NCBI GenBank assembly: GCA_043228905.1
Contig: JBHGNT010000004.1
Coordinates: 5,828,001-5,892,000, forward strand
DNA from: Azolla caroliniana
Lineage: Eukaryota; Polypodiophyta
Length of the DNA stretch: 64,000 bases
Reading direction: 5' to 3'
The translations under genes were made by a program, and so were the position numbers. Position 1 is the first letter of the stretch. Each line of letters starts with the position of its first letter. Below are positions 10,070-21,197 of the stretch, one piece after another. The notes under the pieces are model-generated. The model was not told the origin of the DNA and did not search any database. It worked only from the letters and a program-made list of their open reading frames with translations.

Positions 10070-10099
10070 TTCTTAACAAACCCATTATTAAACTATTGT

Positions 10100-12395
10100 T
10101 ATATTGTTAACAACGTTTCTGCTCGACCGAAAAATTACGTTCCATGTCGATCACTCGGCGTTACTATATCTAGTCCACAAATTGCCACTGAATGGCCCAT
10201 TGGTACAATGGATGTTACTTCTCCAAGAATTCAAATTTGACATACACCATCCGCCAGAGGTAGAGCACGCAGTTGCAGACTATCTGAGTCGGCTCGAATG
10301 AGGGGAACTAGCCGAAACCGTATATGATGGTCTGCTCGATGCAAACATATTCAGTATTGACCCTACGACACCACATACCGAAATCGAGGATGATGGATAA
10401 ATGACATGTTTCACTTCTTCAGCACAGGACTTCCACCAGACCATTTGCCCCTAGATGCCAAGAAGCGGTTAGCAGTTTGCAGCCAGAACTTTTGCCTGTT
10501 CATTGATACGCTCTACCAGAAGGGCTCAGACGGCATTTGGCATCGCGTAGTGCAGCAGTTCGAAAAAGGCGCTATCCTACGGAAGCACATTACAATATAG
10601 CCAGGGGACACTATGCCGGAGATGCCACAGCTCGAAAAATTTGGCAGAGCGAGTTATGGTGGCCCACCACGAAAAAAGAGGCCCACGAATTTTGTAGGCA
10701 ATGCGATTCATGCCAGTGCATGGGCCAGGCCACAGAGCAAGCCCGAATGCCGCACCAATCAGTTCTTCCGTTAGAACCTTTCCAAAAGTGGAGGTTGGAT
10801 TTCATCAGCCCATTCCAATCGACCGTGACTCGAACCGGAAATTAATATATCATCGTGGCAACCGATTATTGCACAAAATGGGTTGAAGTGAATGCACTTC
10901 ACGAAAACACAACCATGTCTATGACCAAATTTGTTTATGAATATCTATGGTGTCAATTTTGCTGCCCAATCGAGCTAGTCAGCGACCAAGGCGGTCATTT
11001 TCTCAATCGACTTATTCGAGATCTCGCCACCCACTACGCGGTGTTGTAAAGGGATACGACTGACTACTGCCACCGTGATTCCCTACTTGCCTCAACTACA
11101 ACCACACATCTTGACTTGGTTCGATGATCCAACATTCCTTGGAGATCAACTTCATTCGACTTGACATTGGAGTTTATTTACATTCTAGACTCGAGTTTCT
11201 TTAGTATTATTGTTATTAGGGATTTATATGCATTATTTTATAGTCGAAATCATGTAATGTATTGCATGTGCACCATATAATACACATGCAAAGCTTCTCT
11301 ACGTGTGTGCCACATGGCCCACATGGCCCACATGGTCCACATGTTTTTTTATAACGCACATGCACAAGCTTCTCTAGGGGGTGCCACGTGGCCCACATGT
11401 AAAAGCATCCATTTATTATAAGAGGGGAAGATTATTGTCATGAGGGGGGGGGACAATCAAAGAGACATATTTTGTAAAGGGTTTTTTTTCTTCTCGAGGA
11501 AATAGAGATTTTCTATTTGGCATTCTTTCTTCTTCCGTGCTTGAGGGGTAGCTATGTATGGTGTTTTATTCATAACTCTCAATTCTAATGTCCGTTTTCA
11601 ATGTTCTATAGTTCGTTGGAAAACTCTTTCTAAGGGCTTTCAAATCTGTATCTGCACGCTTAATTTCGTTACATCAGTGGAACGATACAAGGATTTTTGT
11701 CTTCACGAGTACGGCTGCAAGCTACTCGTGGCTATTGGGATACTTTCGGCTCGGCTTCCAACTCTTCCCTTCCTTCTTATTTTCACTCTCTTAGTTCAAA
11801 ACCCCACTTGTTCCGCCTAGCCATACCAATTTTTTTTGACGCGGCATGCTTTGACACGACAATGGTAAGGCATAAGAAAAGCACGTCGTATTATCCTCAA
11901 GCCAACGACTTGGCGGAGTCAACGAATAAGATACTGCAAAACATCCTCAAGAAAATCGTGAACGAAAATCGAACCGATTGGGATGACAAGCTCCACAATG
12001 CACTTTGGGCATATCGGACGACGTTTAAGACCAGTATCAAATACACCCCTTTTCGCCTGGCTTACAGTTTGGAGGCAGTAATGCCTATTGAATTCCAGGT
12101 ACTAAGTGTACGGGTCTAGATCACCACACGACTTTCCAAGTCCAAGTTAGAGAAGAAACTATTCAAGCAATTATTTGAACTCGGCGAACATCGAATCGAT
12201 CGCTAGTTTGGGCCGATTAGAACACAATCAGCGGCAATGGAAAGCCTTTGTCGATCGACATCGAAAAGACTCAAAGAAATCATTCGAAATAGGCAAACCA
12301 GTCCTCTTGTTTCAAACTCGGCTTGGCTCGATGCCAGGAAAGCTCCGTTTTCAGTGGACATGGCCCTTATGGATTATCGACGAATTTAACGAAAT
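10100..12395 (+). pseudogene. Old Ty3/gypsy element G0: RNase H end and integrase
   Basis: The plus strand encodes the end of RNase H (FHVDHSALLYLVHKL and the DYLSRLE box), then the integrase zinc region (GHYAGDATARKIW, WWPTTKKEAH, CRQCDSCQ), the catalytic core (WRLDFISPFQ, ATDYCTKWVEV, ELVSDQGGHFLN, and the YYPQAND...ES block carrying the third acidic residue) and the C-terminal region (MPGKLRFQWTWPLWIIDEFN). Frames shift near 10300, 10540 and 10850, and an insertion of about 0.8 kb lies at 11042. The reading frame ends at 12395, where the copia element CA is inserted, and resumes at 28166. The 5' half, including RT and Gag, is absent; the left end abuts the tRNA array. Confidence 0.85.
11042..11839. 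mobile_element. Insertion in G0 integrase, probable solo LTR
   Basis: A non-coding block interrupts the integrase core between the SDQGGHF motif and the HKKSTSYYPQ block. It begins TGTTGTAAAGG just after ACGCGG, and ACGCGG recurs at 11839-11844, suggesting a duplication of 5-6 bases. The right end is not a clean CA and about 18 extra bases follow, so the exact end is uncertain. It holds short tandem repeats of CCCACATGG (11310-11340), a TTATAAGAGGGG promoter-like stretch near 11417 and a G run. No coding capacity was seen. Confidence 0.45.
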
Positions 12396-12850
12396 TGTAA
12401 AGAATCGGGTATGATTCTTGTGTAGCGGAAGAGATGTGTGTTATGTGTATGTGTGAGAGGAATTAGAGGAGAGATGAGAGAACACTAGATAGATAGACAA
12501 GAGAAATAAAATACTCAAGAAGGTGTATATTTCACAAGTAGAATAAGAATTACAAAATGTAGCATAATAAGGAGTCACAACCGACTTTGTATGAAGTATG
12601 AGGAGGGTGCTTTATATAGAATCGCCCTCTCTCTTCATTAACTTTACAACAACCACTCTCTCTCTTGGGGAATGTGAAGACTCATAGTCATGGGGAATAT
12701 GTAACTCATTAGTTATGTGTCATGGAATATGATTCTATGACACATAGTTAATGTGTAGAGAGTAGTGATGTGACTCTTGACCTTTGAGTAATCATGGATT
12801 CTCAAAAGGTGTGTTCACACGTGGCACTATGTTGAGCTTGATTCTCAACA
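12396..12850 (-). repeat. CA 3' LTR
   Basis: Begins TGTAAAGAATCGGG and ends GATTCTCAACA on the plus strand, with the same sequence at 27711-28165. The end TGTTGAG-CTTGATT-CTCAACA forms a short terminal hairpin. Confidence 0.93.
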
Positions 12851-12865
12851 GGCCCCCTCAAGCTC
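12851..12865 (-). other. CA polypurine tract next to the 3' LTR
   Basis: On the minus strand GCTTGAGGGGGCC lies directly before the LTR start TGTTGAG, the expected place for plus-strand DNA priming. A second near-identical purine tract lies about 90 bp upstream, at 12935-12949. Confidence 0.75.
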
Positions 12866-12918
12866 AACTCGGATGATCTCCGGTGTCCGCTTCGGCTCGT
12901 ACCCGGTTCGGACGGTAT

Positions 12919-15901
12919 TCAGTTCTCGCTTGTACTCCCCCTCAAGCTTGGCAACTCAGGGATCGTCAATCCAAGGCCTGACATGAATTGCCGAAGCTTG
13001 TCGGCTCCTAAGGCTTTGGTGAAGATGTCGGTCTTCTGAAGATTCGTGTTGATGTGTTGAAGGTCGACATCTCCGGCCTGTACATGCTCTTGAATGAAGT
13101 GATAGTGCACTTCGATGTGTATTGTGCGCGCATGGAACATTGGGTTGCGAGCCAGATATATACTGCTCATATTGTCGCAGTAAATGGGAGTTGGATCCTT
13201 GATGGGGATGCCCAGATCCTTCAAAATCCTCTTGAGCCATACGGCTTCACATGCGGCTACTGCTACACCCTTGTATTCAGCCTCCGTATTCGAAAGGGCG
13301 ACGGTAGGCTGCTTCTTACTACTCCAAGATATTGCTCCGCTACCGAGCGAGAAGACAAATCCGGAGGTCGATCGTTGATCGGCTTTGTAGCCTGCCCAGT
13401 CCGCGTCTGTGTACCCTTCGAGTCATATTGGTGTGGCCGATGCATAGAGAACGTCGTAATCCATTGTGCCGCTCACGTATCATAATACTCACTTAGCGCA
13501 ATCCAAGTGAATGTGGCGTGGTTTTTGCATGAATTGGCTGAGGAGTCCGACTGGATAGCTAAGGTCAGGTCGAGTGATCGTGAGATAGATGAGGCTCCCG
13601 ATCAGTTGACGATATTGGGTCGGCTCGCACTCATCTGTGCCGGAGTCAGCATCTAGTTTGAGGTTTCGATCGAGAGGCGTAGCGACCAATTTGCACTCAA
13701 TCATCCAGAACTTGTATAACAAGTTGAGAATGTAGTGCCGTTGAGAGATCATAATGCCGGCTGGAATCCGAATTACTTCGATGCCAAGGAAGTAATGGAG
13801 CTCCTTCATGTCCGTCATCTCAAATTTTCCAGAGAGGAGGGACTTGACCTTGTTGATGTCGACTAGACTTTCACCGCCAATGACCAGATCATCCACGTAT
13901 AGGATGATAACAATTAAGCTTCTAGAGTCATGTCGTACGTAGAGGGAGTTGTCGGATTTCGACATTTGAAAGCCGATTTGATGAAGATATTGCGTAATCT
14001 TCGAATGCCAAGCACGTGGTGCTTGCTTGAGGCCGTAGAGAGGCTTCTTGAGTTGGCATACGGCTTTTGGATGACTGCGCGATTCGAAGCCAGTTGATTG
14101 GACCATGTACACCTCACCTAATTCTCCTTGAAGAAAGGCGTTCTTGATGTCCATTTGGTGGAGGTGCCATCCTTTTGCTGCTGCAAGTGCGATCACGGTC
14201 CGCATCGTCGTCATCTTTGCCACCGGGGCAAAGGTCTCTTCGTAGTCGACGCCATGTGTTTGTGCGTATCCTTTCGCTACGAGTCGAGCTTTATAGCGAT
14301 TGACGGAGCCATCGGCATTATACTTCACCTTGTAGATCCATTTGCAGTCTATTGCCTTCTTGTGCGATGAGTGGGGAACGATATCCCATGTGTCGTTCTT
14401 GCGTAGTGCACGCATCTCCTCGTTCATTGCTTCGATCCATCGGGGGTCCTTCGCGGCTTCGGAAAATGTTTCCGGCTCCCGTACTGTTGCAACCTTCATC
14501 ATAAAGGTGTAATAGTACGCCATGTACTCATCGTAGCTGAAGTGGTTTACAGGGTTCTTTGCATGGGTGGATCGACGTAGCTTCTCGTTTGCGGATTCTA
14601 AGGCTTTCTTCACTCCATTTGTCTGGATATCAAGGCCTTCGAACTCACTATCGAGGGAATGAGTCAATTCGTTGCCATCGAAATGAGCGTCTTCATACTC
14701 TGGCATTTTGGCCTTACCTTTGTCCAACTTCGGACTTGGTCGAGATGTGCTTTGATCGTAGGCTCTTGTGGTCTGCTCAGTTAGGTTGTGATCGGACTTT
14801 CTTCGAACATGCGCGTAAAACGATCTTCATCCTCTATCTCTTGTTCAGCGGATTCCGGGTCGAGCGGAATCGGAGTCGAAGTTGTCTCTGGTGCGTACCA
14901 GGATGCGAACTCGTCAAAAACGACGTCTCGACTTACTCGAGATTTTCGAGTTGAGGGGTTGTAGCATTTATACCCCTTTTGCTCCAGTGAGTATCCTACG
15001 AGGATACATTTCTCTGACTTTGGGTCAAGCTTTTGACGCTTCTCATCGGGGATGTGCACGTACGCAAGGGAGCCGAATATCCGAACATGTGATATGTCCG
15101 GCTTCTTTTTGAAGAACTTCTCGTGCGGAGTAAGTTCGTGCACACCCGATGTTGTACACTGATTCATGAGATAGACGGCCGTGTTAGCTGCTTCCGCCCA
15201 ATACGATTTTGGCATGTTCTTTTCGTTAAGCATAGCCCGTGCCACTTCGAGGATGTGTCGATTCTTGCATTCAGGCCACTCCGTTTTGTTGTGGCGTATG
15301 TCGACACGAAAACTCTCGTCGTATTCCTTCTTTTCGTAGAAATGTTGTAAATTCGTCGGAGAAGTACTCCTTGCCTCCATCCGACCGAAGACATCGTACA
15401 TGTCGGCCCGTGCCTTTCTCGACTTCATTCTTAAATTTTTGGAAGTGTCTGAACACTACGCTCTTTTGTCGCATTGGGTAGATCTAAGTGTGCCTAGAGA
15501 AGTCGTCGATGAAGGTCATGTAGTATTGGCATCTACCGAATGTCGTCGTTTGAGCCGGTCCCCATACATCGGAATGAATTACGTCGAGTACGCCTTTGCT
15601 CATGTTCCGCTCCTTCGGAAATGGGTGCTGATTTTGCTTGCCGAATTGGCAAGCAACACACGCGCCTTCAATCTCTTTCTTTGTGAATGTCAGGAGCCCG
15701 ATGACGACTCCTTTCGATTACATTGCCTTGAGCTTTTGGAGGTTGATATGGCCAATCCGCTTGTGCCATAACTCTATGTCGGAATCGGCTTTCACGCCCT
15801 TTGCAAACATGACCGATTTCATCTTGTGTGAGTCGAGAATGAACATTCGGCCCTCTCTTCGTCCGCATGCGATGAGTCGGCCCTCTTTTCGATGAAGCAA
15901 C
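12919..15901 (-). pseudogene. CA pol: integrase, reverse transcriptase, RNase H
   Basis: Copia order on the minus strand: GAG-pre-integrase region (15900-15720, ELWHKRIGHINLQKL), integrase (about 15600-14790, FIDDFSRHT, RSDGGKEYF, QQNGVAE, MLNEKNMPKSYWAEA, then the ILVGYS region), reverse transcriptase (14727-13489, NPVNHFSYDEYMA to [43 protein letters not shown]) and RNase H (13490-12919, [36 protein letters not shown]). A few stops and frame changes break it, several at codons one C-to-T or G-to-A step from sense (for example HT-stop-IYPM). The end at 15901 is the insertion site of CC1. Confidence 0.9.
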
Positions 15902-16504
15902 TGTTGGGATTACGGTCCCTCCGGATGGGATGGTCAGATGTCCGGGAATCGGGAATGAAGACCCCGGCTACGGAGCCGGATGATGAAGACCCCGGCTACG
16001 GAGCCGGATGATGAAGACCCGGTTTCGGAGCCGGATGACGAATGTACCCGGAAGAGATCCGGATGCGGGGACATATTTGTGAATATGTTTGCCAAGGGCC
16101 CTCGAGGCTATACTTGTAAATAGCCCGAAAGTCATATGTGTATAAATATGACTTAGGGCAAACAGTTTTAATGTTGTTGCTCATTTTTCTGGTTTTCCAC
16201 TTAGAGGGAGCTAAGTGAGCAGCCGAGAGAGAGAGAGAGACGAAGAGGTTGTTGCCTCTGTGTATTACCGCCGCCTGTGGCGAAGACAGTGAGCTCAAGG
16301 TTGTTGCCTTGTAGCTTCACCATTGTACATCTCTGTTTATAGTGATAGTTGGAGTTTGAGGACTCCCGTGGTTTTTCCCATTTAGGGTTTTCCACGTAAA
16401 ACATCCTATGTACTCTTCTCTCTATTGTCTTCGTGCATTTTGTATTTCCTGTTTTCTGTGAGTTGATCCTATTCCTCGGTGGTGGCCGAGCACTGTGGTC
16501 AGCA
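15902..16504 (+). repeat. CC1 5' LTR
   Basis: Starts TGTTGGGATTACGG and ends GTGGTCAGCA. It carries three tandem copies of a unit of 27-28 bases (15955-16037, ATGAAGACCCCGGCTACGG and so on) and a TATAAATATG promoter-like box near 16141. Confidence 0.93.
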
Positions 16505-16507
16505 AAG

Positions 16508-16519
16508 TGGTATCAGAGC
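16508..16519 (+). other. CC1 primer-binding site (initiator tRNA-Met type)
   Basis: TGGTATCAGAGC lies three bases after the 5' LTR. This is the usual copia site complementary to the 3' end of initiator tRNA-Met. Confidence 0.9.
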
Positions 16520-16535
16520 GACGGTAACACAGAAA

Positions 16536-19500
16536 ATGGAAGGCGGCGGTAGTGGGCCTCCGGGCATGATGGTGTTGAACTCACAGAACTACGCCGACTG
16601 GAAGATAAAGATGGAAGACCTTCTCATCGTCCGAGACCTGTATGAACCGATCGACAATGCCGAGATACCCAAGGGGGTAATAGAGTCGGAGTGGAAGCTC
16701 CTGAACCGGAAAGCCGTAGCGACGATCCGGCAATATGTCGATGTAAGTGTTCTGCAACATGTGGCGAACGATACGAATGCCTATGAGATGTGGCAGAAGC
16801 TGTCCGGACTGTATGAGAGGAAGAATGCTCTGACCCGGACCTCCCTGATGAGGAAGATAGTGAATCTTAAGTACCGGGACGGCGAGAGCATGGTCGAACA
16901 CGTCAGCACGTTCATGGGATTCGTGAACCAGCTTGCGGCGATCAAGTTCCCGTTGGATGACGCAATGCAAGCCATCATGCTGATGTGTACCCTTCCGGAG
17001 AGCTGGGAGAACTTGGTAGTTACTCTCAGCACCTCCTGTAAGGAAGAGAACTTGTCTTTACTAACGGTAAAGACAAGTATTCTAAATGAAGAAGCGCGTC
17101 GGAGAGACAAAGAACCGGCCTCCGACTCGAAGGCGCTGCTTACCGAATCGGAACGGGGAAGACAACGGAACCGGAGTCTGCAAAGACGGGAGAAGTCGGG
17201 GACACGGTCGCAGTCGAGGGGAAGACCTACATGCTTCTACTGTGGGAAGCCGGGGCACTTCCAGAAGAACTGTCGGCATTTCCGGAAAGACAATGGAACC
17301 GACGGTACCGATTCGAAGAAGTCACCGGAGCGAAACGGTGCATACCGGGGAGCCACGGACCGGAGAGGTCCGGATCGGCGAGGGCAGGACCGGAAAGGAA
17401 CGACGGCACTCGCGGCAAGTGAAGAAGAGATAATGCTCATTACCGAAGAAAGGGAGCTGAACCTTGCCGGTGAAGAGATGACCTGGGTGGTCGATTCCGG
17501 AGCGTCGTTCCACCTGACCCCGGAGAAGAAATACTTCTCATCCTACACAGCCGGTGAGCACGACTGTGTCCGGATGGGAAATGAAGGTACATGCCGGATT
17601 GCCGGCATAGGAGACGTGTGGCTGATGACATCAACCGGATGCAAAATGTTGCTGAAGGATGTCCGACACGTTCTGGAGGTTCGATTGAACCTGATTTCGG
17701 CCGGGAGGCTAGACGATGAAGGCTACACAGGTAGCATCCGGAACGGCGTAATGAAGTTCAGCAAGGGGAGCCTGATAGTGGCTCGGGCCCGGAAAGTCAA
17801 CACACTGTACCTTATGAATGCATGGTTGTGTCCGGAGGAGTTGAACGTGGCAGCCGACACTGCTGGTGAGCTGTGGCACAAGAGACTGTGCCACATGAGT
17901 GAGAAGGGGATGAAGAGGCTTGCAGAAGACAACCTTATTCCAGTGAAGCACGTGCACCTAGAGAAGTGCACCGATTGCCTGGCCGGTAAGCAGAACCGAA
18001 CCTCCTTCCACTCAAGGCCACCGACGAGACGTAGCGCACCATTGGAGTTGGTGCACACTGACGTGTGTCAAGTAGAAACGAAGTCACATGGCGGAGCCCA
18101 GTACTTCGTGACATTCATTGATGACCACAGCCGGAAGCTGTGGACGGCACCGTTGAAGACAAAGGACCAAGTGTTGTGCGTTTTCAAAGAACTCCACGCG
18201 AGAGTGGAAAGGGAATCCGGCAAGAAGCTGAAAGCGATACGAGCGGATAACGGAGGGGAATACCGGGGGCAGTTCGAGGAGTACTGTCGCTCGAAGGGAA
18301 TCCGGCTCGAGTTTACTGTGCCGAAGACGCCGGAACTGAACGGGCTGGCCGAGAGGATGAACCGGACCATAATGGAGAGGGTCCGGAGTATGCTGGCGCA
18401 TGCGAAATTACCCAAGGGGTTTTGGGCTGAGGCAATGTCGACGGCGACATACGTGATAAACAGATCTCCCTCAGTACCTTTGGACGGAGACACGCCGCAG
18501 AGAGTGTGGACCGGTAGGGAAGTATCCTACCGGCATCTGAAGGTGTTCGGGTGTCTCGCATATGTGGATGTGGCAAAGGACCGGAGAGGAAAGCTAGATC
18601 CAAAGACCCGGCCATGCATATTCCTCGGTTACGGCGATGACGAGTTCGGCTACCGAGTATGGGACCCGGTCGACAAAAAGATATTCCGGAGTCGTGATAT
18701 CATCTTCATGGAGGACAAGACACTCACCGACTGGGAGTCGGAGAAGAAGATGAAGAGCTCCAGGTCGACCGGTGAGGATCACCTCTACAAGGAGCAGTCC
18801 CGACCGGCAAGGGACCGGTTAGCACTCGAGGATCCGGCCGAAGACGATGAAGAAACAGAAACGGCCGAGGAAGATGAAACTGATACCGGAACCGGCCCCG
18901 ATCCCGAAATGGATTCGGATGAAGAGGAAACGGAGGAGCCGGTTACCGAAGCTCCGGAACGGAGATATCCTCTAAGAGAGAGAAGGGCCCCCCGGAGATT
19001 TCCGGAACCAGAGCACGTGCTGCTAACCGACGAGGGGGAGCCGGAGAGTTTTGAAGAAGCAAAGCTTGACACCCATAGCCGCAGGTGGTTAAGTGCCATG
19101 CAGGAGGAGATGGATTCCCTGCATGAGAACCACACATATGAACTTGTGGAGTTGCCGAAAGGAAAGCGGGCACTTCGAAACAAGTGGGTATTCAAGCTGA
19201 AACCGGGAGATGCCGGAAACCCCCCAAGATACAAAGCCAGGATCATGGTGAAGGGGTTCCAGCAGAAGAAGGGCGTCGACTTCGACGAGATATTTGCCCC
19301 GGTAGTGAAGATGACCTCCATCCGGACGGTGCTGAGCATAGCGGCAAGCATGGACCTCGAGGTAGAACAGATGGACGTGAAGACGGCATTCCTTCACGGT
19401 GACCTCGAAGAAGAGATCTACATGCAGCAACCGGAAGGATTCGAGAAGAAAGGGAAGGAGCACCTGGTATGCCGGTTGAAGAAGAGCCTTTACGGACTGA

Positions 19501-20583
19501 AGCAGGCTCCCCGGCAATGGTACCGGAAGTTCGACTCTTTCATGACCGACGAAGGGTACCACAAAACGCAGTCCGATCGCTGCGTGTTTGTGAAGAAGTT
19601 CGAAGGAGGAGACTTTCTAATACTCCTCCTGTACGTGGACGACATGTTGATCGTCGGACGGGACCAGGTCAAGATATGGATGCTGAAGAAAGCGCCTGGG
19701 TCCGGCGAGGCAAATACTAGGGATGCACATCATCCGGGACCGGAAGAAGAAGCAGTTGTGGCTGTCACAGGAGAAGTACGTGACAAAGGTGCTTCACCGG
19801 TTCAACATGTCGGAAGCAAGACCGGTCGGGTCAACCCTCCCGGCAAACTGCAAGTTGTCCAGCAAGCAAAGCCCCAAGACAAAGGCTGAGAAGGAGGACA
19901 TGATGAAAGTACCATATGCCTCTGCCGTCGGAAGCTTGATGTACGCAATGGTGTGTACAAGACCGGACATAGGATATGCAGTCGGAGTGGTGAGCCGGTA
20001 CATGAGCAATCCCGACAAAGAGCACTGGAACGCGGCCAAGTGGATACTCCGATACCTGAAGGGCACGGCAAACGTGTGCCTCCGATTCGGCTCCGGTAAG
20101 CCCGAACTCGACGGCTTTACCGATTCGGATATGTCGGCTGATGCAGATACCAGCCGGTCCACATCAGGGTATGTGATGACGTATGCAGGGGGAGCTGTTT
20201 CGTGGCAGTCGAGGCTGCAGAAGACGGTTGCATTGTCAACCACGGAGGCGGAGTACATGGCGGCTGTTGAAGCCGGCAAGGAAATGATATGGATGAAGGA
20301 CTTCATTAGAGAGCTCGATATCCGGCAGGAGGAGTACCGACTCTACTGCGACAGTCAGAGTGCCATCCACCTTGCGAAGAATGCGGCCTATCACTCCCGG
20401 ACGAAGCACATCCAGCGAAGATATCACTGGATCCGGGAAAGGATAGAAGACCAGGAGTTCGTGCTGACGAAGATCCACACGGACGAGAACGGGTCAGATA
20501 TGCTGACCAAAGTGCTCACACCCGACAAGCTGGAAGCGTGCCGGAAGAGGGTCGGACTGGAAAGACATCCCATGCCGAAGTGA
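16536..20583 (+). pseudogene. CC1 gag-pol polyprotein gene, frameshifted in RT
   Basis: Starts at the ATG at 16536 (MEGGGSG), the start shared with the intact copy CC3. Domains in order: Gag (LLIVRDLYEPID, LMCTLPESWENL), zinc knuckle CFYCGKPGHFQKNC near 17230, protease WVVDSGASFHLTP near 17490, integrase zinc region (LWHKRLCHMSEKG), integrase core (TFIDDHSRKLW, RADNGGEYRG, GLAERMNRT), reverse transcriptase with LLYVDDMLIVG near 19635, and RNase H (DSDMSADADTS, TTEAEYMAA, YCDSQSAIHLAKN). Compared with CC3, a net 26 bases are missing near 19692, just after YVDD (KKALHRTFSMKDLG region). The frame therefore changes and ends at 19889 in the old frame; the correct frame runs from about 19696 to 20583. 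No other break was seen. Confidence 0.93.
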
Positions 20584-20593
20584 AGGGGGAGTT
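20583..20593 (+). other. CC1 polypurine tract
   Basis: AAGGGGGAGTT lies between the pol stop codon and the 3' LTR, the normal position for the second-strand primer. Confidence 0.8.
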
Positions 20594-21197
20594 TGTTGGG
20601 ATTACGGTCCCTCCGGATGGGATGGTCAGATGTCCGGGAATCGGGAATGAAGACCCCGGCTACGCAGCCGGATGATGAAGACCCCGGCTACGGAGCCGGA
20701 TGATGAAGACCCGGTTTCGGAGCCGGATGACGAATGTACCCGGAGAGAGATCCGGATGCGGGGACATATTTGTGAATATGTTTGCCAAGGGCCCTCGAGG
20801 CTATACTTGTAAATAGCCCGAAAGTCATATGTGTATAAATATGACTTAGGGCAAACAGTTTTAATGTTGTTGCTCATTTTTCTGGTTTTCCACTTAGAGG
20901 GAGCTAAGTGAGCAGCCGAGAGAGAGAGAGAGACGAAGAGGTTGTTGCCTCTGTGTATTACCGCCGCCTGTGGCGAAGACAGTGAGCTCAAGGTTGTTGC
21001 CTTGTAGCTTCACCATTGTACATCTCTGTTTATAGTGATAGTTGGAGTTTGAGGACTCCCGTGGTTTTTCCCATTTAGGGTTTTCCATGTAAAACATCCT
21101 GTGTACTCTTCTCTCTATTGTCTTCGTGCATTTTGTATTTCCTGTTTTCTGTGAGTTGATCATATTCCTCGGTGGTGGCCGAGCACTGTGGTCAGCA
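20594..21197 (+). repeat. CC1 3' LTR
   Basis: 604 bp, nearly identical to 15902-16504. Differences seen include GCTACGCAG for GCTACGGAG, CGGAGAGAG for CGGAAGAG and GATCATATT for GATCCTATT. Confidence 0.93.

Larger units (their letters stand above)
4744..10095 (+). repeat. Complex tandem array of tRNA-Met-derived units
   Basis: About 5.3 kb of AT-rich sequence built from imperfect repeats. The spacer recurs as AACAAACCCATTAAACTACG, CTCATTTCGAATTTGTGTGA and ACATGATAGTAGAAA, separated by 17 copies of a sequence of about 84 bases derived from elongator tRNA-Met. Two tRNA-like types occur: A (close to a tRNA gene, GGGGTGGTGGCGCAGTTGG) and B (diverged, ATTGGGTGGGTGGTGG). In the best-ordered parts A and B alternate. 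Segment 4744-5100 closely repeats 8967-9300, so larger blocks were duplicated too. No open reading frame is supported. The array ends at about 10095, where old gypsy coding sequence begins. Confidence 0.9.
15902..21197 (+). mobile_element. Ty1/copia element CC1 (nearly intact, one frameshift)
   Basis: Complete plus-strand copia element with LTRs at 15902-16504 and 20594-21197, a primer site at 16508 and a purine tract at 20583. The TSD GCAAC lies at 15897-15901 and 21198-21202. It is inserted in the protease/integrase linker of CA; the CA frame runs from QVQFNQG (right side) into HRKEGRLIACG (left side). The LTRs differ at only about five or six positions by eye, so the insertion is young. 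Confidence 0.95.

Noticed and set aside
4744-10095. CRISPR array
   Set aside because: Spacing is irregular, repeats are about 84 bases with a tRNA fold, the spacers are themselves repeats, and the sequence is plant nuclear.
4744-10095. tRNA-derived SINE family
   Set aside because: Copies are in tandem with shared flanks on both sides, keep both acceptor arms and the intron, and have no A-rich tails or target duplications.
11216-11398. Short minus-strand frame with repeated CGPCGP residues
   Set aside because: It is a translation of the short CCCACATGG tandem repeats; no protein evidence.
16581-16970. 129-codon minus-strand frame inside CC1 gag
   Set aside because: Shadow of the Gag frame; codon pattern and conservation follow the plus-strand polyprotein.
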